A stretch of 64,000 nucleotides of DNA from Elioraea tepidiphila DSM 17972. GTDB taxonomy: Bacteria; Pseudomonadota; Alphaproteobacteria; Acetobacterales; Acetobacteraceae. The position numbers and the translations under genes are program-made. Where the stretch lies: positions 1 to 64,000 of the forward strand of contig NZ_KB899934.1 in the NCBI RefSeq assembly GCF_000378465.1, given 5' to 3'. The notes under the pieces are model-generated. The model was given only the letters and a program-made list of their open reading frames with translations. It made no database searches and had not been told where the DNA came from. Within the stretch, counting starts at the first letter, position 1. Each line of letters opens with the position of its first letter. Below are positions 34,901 to 44,529 of the stretch, in pieces.

Positions 34901-37492
34901 TCAGCGCGTCTCGCGCGCGATCACTGCGAGCGCCGCCGCGCTGATGGAGATCTGCGAGAGAAGCTGGGTCAGGTCGCGGATGAAGCCCCAGGTCTCGAAG
35001 GGCGAGGGGTCCTGCGGCACCACCACCATCGAGCCGGGCGGGATCGGCTCGGGCGAGAAGTTCCACGACGACAGCCCGGCCGGCTGGGTCTGCCCGTTCG
35101 GCAGCACGACGAAGGCGCGCGACGTATCGGCGAATCGCTGCGCCCCGCCGGCCGCGCGCAGGTAGTCGCCGGCGCGCTGGCCGGAGCGGAACTGCAAGGC
35201 GCCGGGGTTCAGCACCGCGCCGACCACGCTGACATCGTTCGGCCGCTTCGGCACCACCAGCAGGTCGCCTGGTTCCAGCAGCAGGTCGAGCTCGGGCCGC
35301 GCGGCCAGCACCGCCGGGTTGGCCTCCACCACCATCCGCCCGGCCGCGCGCGCCTCGCGCAAGGACGCGGCGAGCTCGCGCCCGGCGCGGATTGCATCCC
35401 CGAGATCGACCGAGGGCCGCCCGGCCGGGGCCGAGACCGCGCGGCCGGCGGCCACCTGCAACAGGCTGGTCTCGAGTTCGCGCGCGGCGCGCTCGAACCC
35501 CTCCTGCTGGCGCACGCGCACGCTCTCGCGCGTGAACACCGCGCCGAACGGATAAGCCTCGCGCGTCAGCCCGCCGGCGCGCTGGATCAGGTCGGAGAGC
35601 CGCTCGCCGCGGCGGATGTCGTAGACGCCGGGGCGGACGAATTCGCCGGCGAGCCGCACCGGGCCGGTGTCGCGGTCGATGAAGACACGCGCGAACCGCA
35701 CCGCATCGCGCGGTGCGACGCGCACGGCGGCGAAGTTGCGCGACTCGATGTCGAGCAGGAACCGCTCCACCGGCGCGGCCGAGGCGCCCTCGATCCGCAC
35801 CACGCGCGTGAGTTCGACATTGCGCAGATCGGCGGTGTCGGTCGGCCCGCCCGCGACCGCGAGCAGGTCGGCAAGGGTCGCTTCCGCTGCCAGCGGATAG
35901 ATCCCCGGCCGGCGCACCTCGCCGGTCAGCAGCACGGCGGTCTCCAGCGCCGCGGCGGCGAGGTCGGGATGCTCGACGAACACCTCGGGGCAGCGCGCCG
36001 GCCCGGCCTCGATCACGCCGAGCCCGGTGACATTGGCGAAGCGCTCCGGGCTGCCGGCGGCCAGCACGGCGAGCTGGGCCAGGGCAGGGCAGTCCTCGGG
36101 CGGGGCTTCGCCGCGCAGCACCCGCTGCACCGCAGGGCCCGACAGCCAGGCGATCTCGGCGCGGCCCAGCAGCACCACCTCGTCCTCGTCGGCGAGCGGC
36201 ACGTCGCCCTGGCCCGCGAGCAGCCGGCCGAGATCGAAGGGCTGCACGCGCTTCAGCCGTGTCGCGGGATCGACCCGGATCAGCGCGGCGAAGCGGAGAT
36301 AGGGGTCGGGGCGGATCTGGCGCGGATCGCCGACCAGCCGGCGCAGGGTCGGCGCGGCCCCGCGCGAGCGGAGCTGCGGCAGCAGCACATGGCCCGAGAG
36401 TCGCACCTGCCCGACCAGCGCCTGGAGGCTCGGCAGCACCATGACCAGGTCGCCCCGGCGCAGCGCGCGATCGGGGGCGATCTCGGCGAAGGAGGAGCGG
36501 CCGGCAGCGTCGAATTGCTGCAGCAGGAAGCGCACCCCCTGCGGCCGCAGCGTGTCGCCGGCGAGTGCCAGCGCCTCGCGCAGGGGCAGGACAGGCACCT
36601 CGGGCGGCAGCTCGTAGATGGCGGGCCGCCCCACCTCGCCCGCGATCGCCACCGTGCCGCCGAGCGGCGGCACGACGATCCGGTCGCCGGCCGTGAGCGA
36701 CAGGTCGGGCGCCTCGCCGCGCCCCGACAGCACGCCGTAGAGATCGACCCGGCGCGTGCCCCCGGGCCCGTCGATCCGGATCGCGCGCAGCGAGCCGGTG
36801 CGCTTCACACCGCCGGCCGCCGCCAGCGCGTCCAGCACCGAGGCGAGGCTCGTCAGCGCCTGGAACCCCGGCCGCACCACCTCGCCGCCGACGAAGACCT
36901 GCACCTGCCGCACCGCGCCGACCGCGACGAAGGCCTCGGTGCCGGGCAGTTCGCGCGCAAGCCGCGCGTCGAGCTCCGCGCGCAACTGGCCGAGGCTGCG
37001 GCCGGCGGCCGGAATCGGCGCGAGATCGGGCAGGGTCAACCGGCCGTCCCGGTCGATCCGCGCGGTGATGTTGCGCGCGACCCGGCCGCGCAGTGTGACG
37101 ACGATCTCGTCATCCGGGCCGAGCAGATAACCCGGCGGCAGGGCGGCGACCGCGCCGGGGCCGCCCACGGGCAGGCCCGCGAAGGTGTCGTAGCCGAACT
37201 GGCGCAGCGGCGAGGTGCCGCTCGGCAGGCGCGGGGCGTAGAACGCCTCGGCCGGCGACTCGGGCTCGGGCGCGGGCGGCGGGGCCGGTTCGACCGCGCG
37301 CGGCGGGACGGCCGGCGCGGCCTCGGCACGGGCGGGCGGCGGGCCACCCGCCGCATCGAGCATGCGCTGGATCGCCTCGGGGGTGACGCCGGGCGGCAGG
37401 CCGGGCAGCGGTGGCGGCGTGAGCGGCGCCTGCGCGAGACAGGGCGCCGCGACCACGATCGCCAGGGCTGCCAAGGCCAGTCGAACCGCCAC
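34901..37492 (-). CDS. Wza-like polysaccharide export protein with five SLBB units
   Basis: The 863-residue envelope protein belongs to the polysaccharide biosynthesis/export family. A signal peptide (LALAALAIVVAAPCLAQA) is followed by a Pro/Ala-rich linker (about 22-85), then the export domain (GPDDEIVVTLRGRV near 125) and five SLBB-type units. These are marked by VGGEVVRPGF, IAGEVGRPAIY, LTGEVRRPGIY, LAGEFVRPGVY and VVGAVLNPGAL. A hydrophobic helix near the C-terminus (ISISAAALAVIA) may cross the outer membrane, as in Wza. The start is GTG at 37492, with GGGAG 7 nt upstream. It is divergent from the heparinase/Pgl operon and is its probable exit channel. Confidence 0.85.
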   Translation of the reverse strand: MAVRLALAALAIVVAAPCLAQAPLTPPPLPGLPPGVTPEAIQRMLDAAGGPPPARAEAAPAVPPRAVEPAPPPAPEPESPAEAFYAPRLPSGTSPLRQFGYDTFAGLPVGGPGAVAALPPGYLLGPDDEIVVTLRGRVARNITARIDRDGRLTLPDLAPIPAAGRSLGQLRAELDARLARELPGTEAFVAVGAVRQVQVFVGGEVVRPGFQALTSLASVLDALAAAGGVKRTGSLRAIRIDGPGGTRRVDLYGVLSGRGEAPDLSLTAGDRIVVPPLGGTVAIAGEVGRPAIYELPPEVPVLPLREALALAGDTLRPQGVRFLLQQFDAAGRSSFAEIAPDRALRRGDLVMVLPSLQALVGQVRLSGHVLLPQLRSRGAAPTLRRLVGDPRQIRPDPYLRFAALIRVDPATRLKRVQPFDLGRLLAGQGDVPLADEDEVVLLGRAEIAWLSGPAVQRVLRGEAPPEDCPALAQLAVLAAGSPERFANVTGLGVIEAGPARCPEVFVEHPDLAAAALETAVLLTGEVRRPGIYPLAAEATLADLLAVAGGPTDTADLRNVELTRVVRIEGASAAPVERFLLDIESRNFAAVRVAPRDAVRFARVFIDRDTGPVRLAGEFVRPGVYDIRRGERLSDLIQRAGGLTREAYPFGAVFTRESVRVRQQEGFERAARELETSLLQVAAGRAVSAPAGRPSVDLGDAIRAGRELAASLREARAAGRMVVEANPAVLAARPELDLLLEPGDLLVVPKRPNDVSVVGAVLNPGALQFRSGQRAGDYLRAAGGAQRFADTSRAFVVLPNGQTQPAGLSSWNFSPEPIPPGSMVVVPQDPSPFETWGFIRDLTQLLSQISISAAALAVIARETR

Positions 37493-37619
37493 CGGGACGC
37501 TCCCGCAGGGCGGCCAGATGCGCGCCGGCGCACTCCCGGACCTCAACCCCTGCGCGCTATGCGGTAACACGTCACGCGCGCGTGTGCCAACACGAGCAGG
37601 ACAGCGGAGAGGAGTGGCG

Positions 37620-39308
37620 ATGGCGAAGAGGCGTGTTGGTCGGCTCGATGTGCTGCGCGCGCTGGCGCGGCGCGGGCTCGGGCCCACGCTGCTGCGCCTG
37701 CGCCACGAGGCCTGGGTGCGACTCGGCGGCCCGACGCGCGCGCTCGCCGACCGGCCCCCGCCGAGCGGTCCGTTCCTCGCCCCGCCCGCGGCACCCTTGG
37801 TGCTCGACCCGCCGGTGCTCGCACGCCTGCTCGCCGGCGCGGATGCGGCGGCGCGCCTGCCCGACTGGACCTCCGGCCGGCCGGATGCGGATGCCCCCTG
37901 GCACACGATCGACCCGTATGCGCATGGCGACATCCGGCTGCTGTGGGAAACGTCGCGCTTCGCCGCGCTGCCGGTGCTGGCGCTGGCCGCGCGCGCCTCC
38001 GGCTCCCCGCGCTTCCTCGCCGCCGCCGAAGCGCATCTGGCCGGGTTCCTCGCCGCCTGCCCGCCCTTCCGCGGCCCGCACTGGGCGAGCGCGCAGGAGG
38101 CGGCGATCCGGCTGATCCACCTGACCGCCGCCTGGATCATTCTCGGCGGCACGACCGAGGGCGGGCGGGCGCTCGCGGCGCTGCTCGCGGACCGCGTACG
38201 TGCGACCCTCACCTACGAGCGCGCGCTCGCCAACAACCACGGCATCGTCTGCGCCGCGGCCTTGGCCGGCGCCGGCGCGCTCCTCGGCACCGCGGACCAC
38301 GGGCTCGGTGTGCGACTGCTCGCCGCCGACCTGCCGCGGCTGACCACGGCGGCGGGCGGGTTCGCCCAGGTCTCGACCCGCTATCACCGCATGGCGCTCG
38401 ATGCGCTCGCCTTCGCGTCGCTCGCCGGCGCCGCCCTGCCGGACTCCGTGCGGGCGCGCGCCACCGCCATGGCACGGTGGCTCGCGCGCGTCACCGATCC
38501 CGCGACCGGACGGGCGCCGCGGCTCGGCCACGACGACGGCACCGCACTGCTCGATGCCGCCTGCGCCGGGCCGGAGGATGCCCGCCCGGCGCTCGGGCGC
38601 GCAGCGGCCGCGTTCGGCGACCCTGCCGAACCGGTCCTCGCGCTCGCCGGGCTCGGCCCGACGCCCGGCCCGCCCGCGCCCGAAATCTGGACCGATGCCG
38701 AGGGCGGCACCGCCGGCATCACCACCCGGTCGGCGATCGCGCTCATGCGCCTGCCGGGCGGGCGCTTCCCGGCCGGGCAGGCCGACATCCTGCATCTCTC
38801 GCTGATGCACCGCGGCGCGGAGGTTCTGCGCGATGCCGGCACCTGGCTCTACAACCCGCCCGCGGGCGAGGCCGACCTCGCGGGCACCGCGCACCATTCG
38901 ACCGCGCAATGGGACGAGGAGGACCGGCCGCCGCGCCTCGCCCGCTTCCTGTTCGCCGCGCCGCCGCGGCTGCATGCACTGGAGACCGGTCCCGGCACGC
39001 TCCGCGCCGCCTGCGACCGGCACGACCGGACCGTTGCGGTCGCAGGCGACATCTGGACCATCACCGACCGGGTCGCGCCTGGCGCGACGCTGCGCTGGCG
39101 CCTGCCCGCCGGCACCTGGCTGCGCCAGCCCGACGGCGTCGAGGGGGCATCGGCCGCGATCGCCGTCACCGCCGAAGGGCCGATCGATCTGCGCCTCGGC
39201 CAGGGCTGGGACAGCCCACGCTATGGCGTGCGCGAGCGCATCCCCGTGTTGACGCTGCGCCTCGGCACGGCCACGCAGATCGTTACGACACGAGTTCGAC
39301 TGGCTTGA
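37620..39308 (+). CDS. heparinase II/III family protein
   Basis: The 562-residue protein has an N-terminal alpha-toroid and a C-terminal beta-sandwich of the heparinase II/III type (HGDIRLLWETSRF, NNHGIVCAAALA, then STRYHRMALDALAF and GTAHHSTAQWDEEDRP). The family cleaves uronic-acid-containing polysaccharides by elimination. In exopolysaccharide clusters such genes probably trim or release polymer. No signal peptide is seen, so export or location is unclear. The ATG at 37620 follows GGAGAGGAG. It is divergent from the Wza-like gene and is followed after 105 bp by the wzz-pgl operon. Confidence 0.83.
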   Translation: MAKRRVGRLDVLRALARRGLGPTLLRLRHEAWVRLGGPTRALADRPPPSGPFLAPPAAPLVLDPPVLARLLAGADAAARLPDWTSGRPDADAPWHTIDPYAHGDIRLLWETSRFAALPVLALAARASGSPRFLAAAEAHLAGFLAACPPFRGPHWASAQEAAIRLIHLTAAWIILGGTTEGGRALAALLADRVRATLTYERALANNHGIVCAAALAGAGALLGTADHGLGVRLLAADLPRLTTAAGGFAQVSTRYHRMALDALAFASLAGAALPDSVRARATAMARWLARVTDPATGRAPRLGHDDGTALLDAACAGPEDARPALGRAAAAFGDPAEPVLALAGLGPTPGPPAPEIWTDAEGGTAGITTRSAIALMRLPGGRFPAGQADILHLSLMHRGAEVLRDAGTWLYNPPAGEADLAGTAHHSTAQWDEEDRPPRLARFLFAAPPRLHALETGPGTLRAACDRHDRTVAVAGDIWTITDRVAPGATLRWRLPAGTWLRQPDGVEGASAAIAVTAEGPIDLRLGQGWDSPRYGVRERIPVLTLRLGTATQIVTTRVRLA

Positions 39309-39413
39309 TGCACTTTTGACGGTCGCCTGACGCGCGCACTTCGTTCACGGATTGTAAAGCTTTGGGATCGGCGACGATCCTTGCAACCCCGTCGCGCGCT
39401 GTGAGCCGCGTCC

Positions 39414-40310
39414 ATGACCAGTGACGCTCTGTTGACCGGGCTGTGGCGCCATCGCGCCGGCGTCGCGTTCGGCGCACTGGCCCTGTGGCTCGCCGCTGTC
39501 GGGGCGATCCTGCTGGTCCCGCGCGCGCATGTCGCCCAGGCCGTGGTCGCGCCGGCCGAGACCACGGGAATCGCCGCCTCCACCCTGCTCTCGCCCCTGC
39601 CGCAGCTCGGCACCGGGCTGATCGAGCAGCGCCCAAGCGGCAATTTCGCGGTCTATCTCGGCGCGCTGCGCGGGCGCGAGGCCGCGACCGTGCTGCGCCG
39701 CAGCACCAACCTCGCCGAACGCCTCGTCGCAGAGCGGGCGGAAAGCACGATCGCCCGTGCGCTCGGCACGCTCGGCCTCGGCAGCGCCGAGCTCCTGGAC
39801 GACGACCTGATGGCCTGGCTCCGGGGCAACACGAGCGCGACCCAGAACCCGGCCTCCGTGCTCTGGACCATCGAGGCGCGCCACCCCGACCCTGCGCTCG
39901 CGCTCGCGGTGCTGACCGCGCTGCATGCCGCCGCCGAGGCGCGGGTGCGCGAGGAGATGCAGGCCATGGTGGCGCGCCGCCTCGCCTTCCTGACCGAGCG
40001 CGCCGCGCGCGAGCCCGATCTCGGCGTGCGCCAGGCGCTCTACGGCCTGATCGCCGAGGCGCATCGGCACGCGGCCGTGCTTGCCGCCGACACGGCGGTG
40101 GCGGCGCGGATCGTCAGCGCGCCGGCGGTGGAGGACCGGCCGAGCGTGCCGAACCGGCTGCTGCTGGCCGCGCTCGCGGTGCCGGCGGCCGTGTTCACCT
40201 CGCTCGGGCTCTGGGCGCTCGCCCTGATCGCACGGCGGCGCGAGGAGATCGCACGCGAGCCGGTCCCGCCGCTGCGCGCCCTTGCCGGAGGCCGCGCGGG
40301 TGCGGATTGA
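39414..40310 (+). CDS. Wzz-like polysaccharide co-polymerase (no kinase domain)
   Basis: The 298-residue protein has two membrane helices flanking a periplasmic domain: TM1 about 17-35 (FGALALWLAAVGAILLV) and TM2 about 247-270 before a basic tail. The segment preceding TM2, SAPAVEDRPSVPNR, is the Pro-rich motif of chain-length determinants. There is no Wzc-type tyrosine kinase domain. Its role is to set polymer length together with the ligase/polymerase encoded next, with which it overlaps by 11 bp. It is first gene of a tightly packed operon. The 105-bp region upstream is AT-richer than its surroundings and likely holds the promoter. Confidence 0.78.
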   Translation: MTSDALLTGLWRHRAGVAFGALALWLAAVGAILLVPRAHVAQAVVAPAETTGIAASTLLSPLPQLGTGLIEQRPSGNFAVYLGALRGREAATVLRRSTNLAERLVAERAESTIARALGTLGLGSAELLDDDLMAWLRGNTSATQNPASVLWTIEARHPDPALALAVLTALHAAAEARVREEMQAMVARRLAFLTERAAREPDLGVRQALYGLIAEAHRHAAVLAADTAVAARIVSAPAVEDRPSVPNRLLLAALAVPAAVFTSLGLWALALIARRREEIAREPVPPLRALAGGRAGAD

Positions 40311-41511
40311 GGCGCCGGCCGTGCTGCTCGGCCTCGCCGCCGCCGGGCTCCAGTTCGCGGCCGCGCTGAAGGGCCTGCCCGGCCTCGCGCACCTGCCGTT
40401 CGACCTGACGCCGCCGCTGCTCAGCGTGGTGGTCGGGCTCGCCGCCGTGCGCCTCGCGTTCCATCCGCACCGCATCGGGCCGGAGGCGGCTTCCGTGATC
40501 GGGGTGCAGGCGCTGCTCGCCCTCTGGCTGATCACTGCCGGTGCCTGGAGCGGCAGCACCGAGGTCCTGCCGCGCAAGCTCGCCGAGATCGCCCTGCTCG
40601 CGCCGGCCATGACGCTGGCGGGGCTGGCGGTGGCGGCGCACCCGGCGGCCTTCGCGGGCTTCGCTGGAGGTTGCGCCGTCATCGGGGGTGCGGTCGCGCT
40701 CGCCGTGCCGCTCGCGGTCGCTGTCGGCATCGCCGTGCTCGGCGGCGCGCCCGATGCCGAGACGATCCGCGTGCAGTACCAGGTGGCGACCCTGGCGCTC
40801 GCCGCCGCGGCCACGGTTCTGGCCGTCGGCGCCGTGACGGCCCGCGGGTTCGGGCGCGGGCTGCGCATCGCCGCGGTCGCCGGGCTTGGGCTCGCCGCGC
40901 TCGCGACCGGCGGACGCGCCGGGCTCGCGGGGCTCGCCGCCGCGGTGGTGCTGGCGCCGTCCGCCGTGCTCGCCGCGCGCGGACGACGGGTCGCGGCGCT
41001 GGCGCTGGCATGCGCGACCGGGGCGGCGCTGGCGGCCGGGATCGCGCTCGTCCTCGCGCTGACCGACCCCGCCGGGGTGCCGCGCACCCTCGCGCGCCTG
41101 CTCGACGGTGCGCTCGGCGCGGGCGCGGTCCGCCCGACGCTGTGGGCCGCTTCGTGGGATCTTGCCACGCCGCTCGGGCTCGGCACGGCGGGCTTCGCCC
41201 CGGCCGCCGGGCTCGGCGATGCGCGCGGCTGGCACCCGCACAATCTCGGGCTCGAAGCCCTGGTGGAGGGCGGCGTGCCGGCAGCAGCCCTGCTCACCGC
41301 GATCGTCCTCCTGTGCCTTGCCACCCTGATCCGCCGGGCGCGCGACGTGCCGCCGGCGCAGTTCGGCGCGACGGTCGGCTTCGCCTGCGTGGCGCTCGCC
41401 CAGGCCGCGACCTCGACCGATCTCGGCAACCGCATGGCCTGGCTCTGGGTCGGGCTGATCGCCGGACTCGCGGTGCGCGCCGAGCCCAGGCGCGTGGCGA
41501 TGCCGGCATGA
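40300..41511 (+). CDS. O-antigen ligase/polymerase (WaaL/Wzy-like)
   Basis: The 403-residue inner-membrane protein has about ten to twelve hydrophobic segments. The periplasmic GLGTAGFAP region leads to WHPHNLGLEALVEGG, the H-x-H-N motif typical of the Wzy_C family. It either polymerises repeat units or ligates glycan to an acceptor; sequence cannot separate the two. GTG at 40300 is chosen because GGAGG at 40287-40291 sits 8 nt upstream; a TTG six codons earlier lacks such a site. It overlaps the wzz-like gene by 11 bp and the next gene by 4 bp. Confidence 0.8.
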   Translation: MRIEAPAVLLGLAAAGLQFAAALKGLPGLAHLPFDLTPPLLSVVVGLAAVRLAFHPHRIGPEAASVIGVQALLALWLITAGAWSGSTEVLPRKLAEIALLAPAMTLAGLAVAAHPAAFAGFAGGCAVIGGAVALAVPLAVAVGIAVLGGAPDAETIRVQYQVATLALAAAATVLAVGAVTARGFGRGLRIAAVAGLGLAALATGGRAGLAGLAAAVVLAPSAVLAARGRRVAALALACATGAALAAGIALVLALTDPAGVPRTLARLLDGALGAGAVRPTLWAASWDLATPLGLGTAGFAPAAGLGDARGWHPHNLGLEALVEGGVPAAALLTAIVLLCLATLIRRARDVPPAQFGATVGFACVALAQAATSTDLGNRMAWLWVGLIAGLAVRAEPRRVAMPA

Positions 41512-42110
41512 CCGGCCTTTACGCCCGCCTCGGCAAGCGCGCGCTCGACCTCGCCGGCGCCGTGCTGCTGCTCCTGCTGCTCACGCCGTTGCTCGCGGCC
41601 CTGGCGCTCGCGGGCCGGATCGCGCTCGGCCCCGGCGTGCTGTTCCGCCAGCCCCGGCTCGGGCGCGCGGCCCGGCCCTTCACGCTGATCAAGTTCCGCT
41701 CCATGCGCGACGGGACCGGCCCCGATGCCGCGCGGCTGACGCGCTACGGCGCCTGGTTGCGGCGGACCTCGCTCGATGAACTGCCGAGCCTGATCAACGT
41801 GCTGCGCGGCGAGATGAGCCTGGTCGGACCGCGCCCGCTGCTGGTCGCGGACGGGCCGGCGCTGCTGCGGCTCTGCCCGGCGCGTTTCGCCGTGCGTCCC
41901 GGCCTCACCGGGCCGGTGCAGGTGGGCGGACGCAACGCGCTCCCCTGGGCCCAGCGGCTGGCGCTGGATGCCGACTACGCGCGCGCCGTGACGTTCCGGC
42001 GCGACCTCGCCCTGCTCCTCGCCACCCCGGCGACGCTGTTCAGCGCCGAGGGCATCGCCGCGCCCGGCCACGCCGCCGGCGCGCCGCTCGCCGGCGAGAG
42101 CCCGCCATGA
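41508..42110 (+). CDS. PglC-like monotopic phosphoglycosyl transferase
   Basis: The 200-residue protein is of the small single-domain type (bacterial sugar transferase family). A reentrant N-terminal hydrophobic segment (13-40) is followed by KFRSMRD at 62-68 and the catalytic Asp90-Glu91 in SLDELPSLINVLRGEMSLVGPRP. It transfers a sugar 1-phosphate from a UDP-sugar to polyprenyl phosphate. With PglE-, PglD- and PglF-like genes alongside, UDP-di-N-acetylbacillosamine is the likely donor. ATGA overlaps lie at both ends (41508-41511 and 42107-42110). Confidence 0.88.
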   Translation: MTGLYARLGKRALDLAGAVLLLLLLTPLLAALALAGRIALGPGVLFRQPRLGRAARPFTLIKFRSMRDGTGPDAARLTRYGAWLRRTSLDELPSLINVLRGEMSLVGPRPLLVADGPALLRLCPARFAVRPGLTGPVQVGGRNALPWAQRLALDADYARAVTFRRDLALLLATPATLFSAEGIAAPGHAAGAPLAGESPP

Positions 42111-43288
42111 CCCTGCGCAACGCCACCCTCGCCCCCGATGCCGATCCCTTTGGGCATCCGCCGATCCTGCTCTCGCCGCCGGAGCTGACCGGTCCTGAGT
42201 TCCGCGCCGTGCTGGAGGCACTCGCGTCGAACTGGGTCGCCCCGGTCGGGCCGATGATCGCGCGCTTCGAGGCCGCGCTCGCCGCCGCCACAGGGTTCCG
42301 CCACGCGGTCGCGACCAGTTCCTGCACCGCCGCGCTGCATCTCGCCTGCCGGGTGCTTGGCGTCGGGCGCGGCGACGACGTCTGGGCACCGACACTGACC
42401 TTCATCGCCTCGGTCTCGCCGGCGCTCCAGCAAGGCGCGACCCCGGTGTTCCTGGATGTCGATCCCGCGACCTGGACGCTCCATGCCGGGCTGCTCGACG
42501 AGGCGCTGGCGCAGGCCGCGCGCCAGGGACGGCTGCCGAAGCTGGTGATCCCGACCGATCTCTACGGCCATCCGGCTGACCTCGGCGCCATCCGCACGGC
42601 CTGCGACCGCTGGGGCGTGGCGGTGCTGGCGGACGCGGCGGCCTCGCTCGGCGCGGCGGCGCATGGCGCGCATGCCGGCGCGGGAGCGGTGGCCGCCTGC
42701 GTCAGCTTCAACGGCAACAAGATCGTCACCACCGGCGGCGGCGGCGCACTGCTGACCGACGACACCGCGATCGCCGCCACCGCGCGCCACCTCGCCACCC
42801 AGGCGCGCGACCACGCGCCGCACTACGAGCACCGCACCTGGGGCTACAACTACGCGCTCTCGAACGTGCTGGCGGGGATCGGGCTCGCGCAACTGCCCGA
42901 TCTCGCCCGCCGCGTCGCCCGAAGGCGCGCGGTGTTCGCCCGTTACCGCGACACCCTCGGCGCGCTGCCCGGCATCGCGTTCCAGGACGAGGCCGGCTGG
43001 GCGCGCAGCAACCGCTGGCTCAGCGCCATCACGGTCGATCCGGGGCAGTTCGGCGCGACCGCCGAGGCCATCCGGCTGGCCCTTGCCGCCGAAGGGATCG
43101 AGGCGCGGCCGGTCTGGAAGCCCATGCACCTCCAGCCCGTCTTCGCCGGCGCCCGCGTGATCGGCGGTCGCATCGCCGAGGGTCTGTTCGCGCGCGGCCT
43201 CTGCCTGCCCTCGGGCTCGGGCCTGACGCCCGCGGCACAGGACCGCGTGATCGGCGCGATCGCCGCGTTGCATCGGAGGGTGGCGTGA
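42107..43288 (+). CDS. DegT/DnrJ/EryC1/StrS aminotransferase, PglE-like
   Basis: The 393-residue sugar aminotransferase has the internal-aldimine lysine Lys205 in SFNGNKIVTTGGGG, and VLADAAASLGA carrying the PLP-stacking region. The predicted reaction is transamination of UDP-4-keto-6-deoxy-GlcNAc with glutamate to UDP-4-amino-sugar, the second step of bacillosamine synthesis. It lies between pglC-like and glycosyltransferase genes with 4-bp overlaps on both sides. Confidence 0.88.
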   Translation: MTLRNATLAPDADPFGHPPILLSPPELTGPEFRAVLEALASNWVAPVGPMIARFEAALAAATGFRHAVATSSCTAALHLACRVLGVGRGDDVWAPTLTFIASVSPALQQGATPVFLDVDPATWTLHAGLLDEALAQAARQGRLPKLVIPTDLYGHPADLGAIRTACDRWGVAVLADAAASLGAAAHGAHAGAGAVAACVSFNGNKIVTTGGGGALLTDDTAIAATARHLATQARDHAPHYEHRTWGYNYALSNVLAGIGLAQLPDLARRVARRRAVFARYRDTLGALPGIAFQDEAGWARSNRWLSAITVDPGQFGATAEAIRLALAAEGIEARPVWKPMHLQPVFAGARVIGGRIAEGLFARGLCLPSGSGLTPAAQDRVIGAIAALHRRVA

Positions 43289-44529
43289 GAGTCCTCTACC
43301 TGCACCAGCACTACTCCACGCCCGAGGGCACGCTGCCCGGCCGGAGCCACGCCTTCGCCGCCGCCCTCGCCGCGCGCGGCCACGACGTCACGCTGCTCTG
43401 CGGCCGGCACGAGGGGGCCGAGATCGGCAGCGATGCCGCGTTCCGCCGCGGCGTCCGCCGCGCCGAGGTCGCCGGCTACCGGGTGGTCCAGCGCGACATC
43501 CCCTACGCCAATGCGATGGAGGCGCGGGCGCGCGGCCGGGCCTTCCTGCGCTACGCCTCGTGGGCGACGCGGCGGGCCCTGTTCGGTCGCTTTGATCTCG
43601 TCATCGCCTCCTCGACCCCACTGACCGTCGCGCTGCCGATGATCGCGGCCAAGCGGCTGCGCGGCATGCGGACGCTGTTCGAGGTGCGCGATCGCTGGCC
43701 GGACCTGCCCGCGGCGATGGGGCTGCTGACTCGCCGCACCGAGGCGGCGTTGGCGCGGCTCGAACGCGCGGCGCTGGCTGCCGCCGACGCGGTCGTGGCC
43801 CTCGCCCCCGGCACGGCCGAGGCGCTGGGGGTGGCCTGCGGCGACCCCTCCCGCGTCGCCTTCATCCCGAACGGCTGCGACCGCGCGCTGTTCGCCGATG
43901 CCGCCGCCGAGCGCCCCGTCACAGCGCCCGCGGGCGGCATCCTTGCCGTCTATGCCGGCGCGCATGGCCCGGCCAACGGTCTGTCGCAGCTGCTCGACGT
44001 CGCCTGGGTGCTGAAGGCCTGGAAGGAGACCCGGGTGCGCCTGGTGCTGATCGGCACGGGCGCGGAGAAGCCCGCCCTGGTCGCGCGCGCGCGCGCCGAA
44101 GCACTCGACAACGTCACCTTCCTCGACCCGATGCCGCGGGCCCGCCTCGCCGCGGTGCTGAAGGGCGCGGATGTGGCGCTGCACTGCCTCGCCCCGGTGC
44201 CAGCCTTCGCCGACGGGACGAGCCCGAACAAGGTGTTCGAGGCGCTCGCCGCCGGGCTGCCGGTGCTCACCAACTGTCCGGGCTGGCTCGGCCGCGAACT
44301 CACCCGGGCGCGCGCCGGCATGGCCTTTTCCCCGGGCCACCCTGCCCCCTTCGCCGAGGCGCTGTCCGTCCTCGCCGCCGCGCCGGAGCGGCGGGCGGCG
44401 ATGGCGAGCGCGGCGGCGCGACTCGCGCTCCGCTTCGACCGCACCTTGCTCGCGGCACGGTTCTGCGCCGTCGCCGAGGCGGCCGCGCAGCGCACCAAGC
44501 TGCCCGAGGGCGCACCGCTGCCGGCATGA
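43285..44529 (+). CDS. glycosyltransferase family 4 (WbuB-like)
   Basis: The 414-residue GT-B enzyme has an N-terminal LYLHQHYSTPEGTLPGRSHAF and a C-terminal donor site with FEALAAGLPVLTNCPGW. The N-terminus resembles WbuB-type L-FucNAc or similar transferases. It probably adds the second sugar to the lipid-linked bacillosamine on the cytoplasmic face. The start is GTG at 43285, overlapping the aminotransferase stop (GTGA). Acceptor and donor are unknown. Confidence 0.85.
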   Translation: MRVLYLHQHYSTPEGTLPGRSHAFAAALAARGHDVTLLCGRHEGAEIGSDAAFRRGVRRAEVAGYRVVQRDIPYANAMEARARGRAFLRYASWATRRALFGRFDLVIASSTPLTVALPMIAAKRLRGMRTLFEVRDRWPDLPAAMGLLTRRTEAALARLERAALAAADAVVALAPGTAEALGVACGDPSRVAFIPNGCDRALFADAAAERPVTAPAGGILAVYAGAHGPANGLSQLLDVAWVLKAWKETRVRLVLIGTGAEKPALVARARAEALDNVTFLDPMPRARLAAVLKGADVALHCLAPVPAFADGTSPNKVFEALAAGLPVLTNCPGWLGRELTRARAGMAFSPGHPAPFAEALSVLAAAPERRAAMASAAARLALRFDRTLLAARFCAVAEAAAQRTKLPEGAPLPA

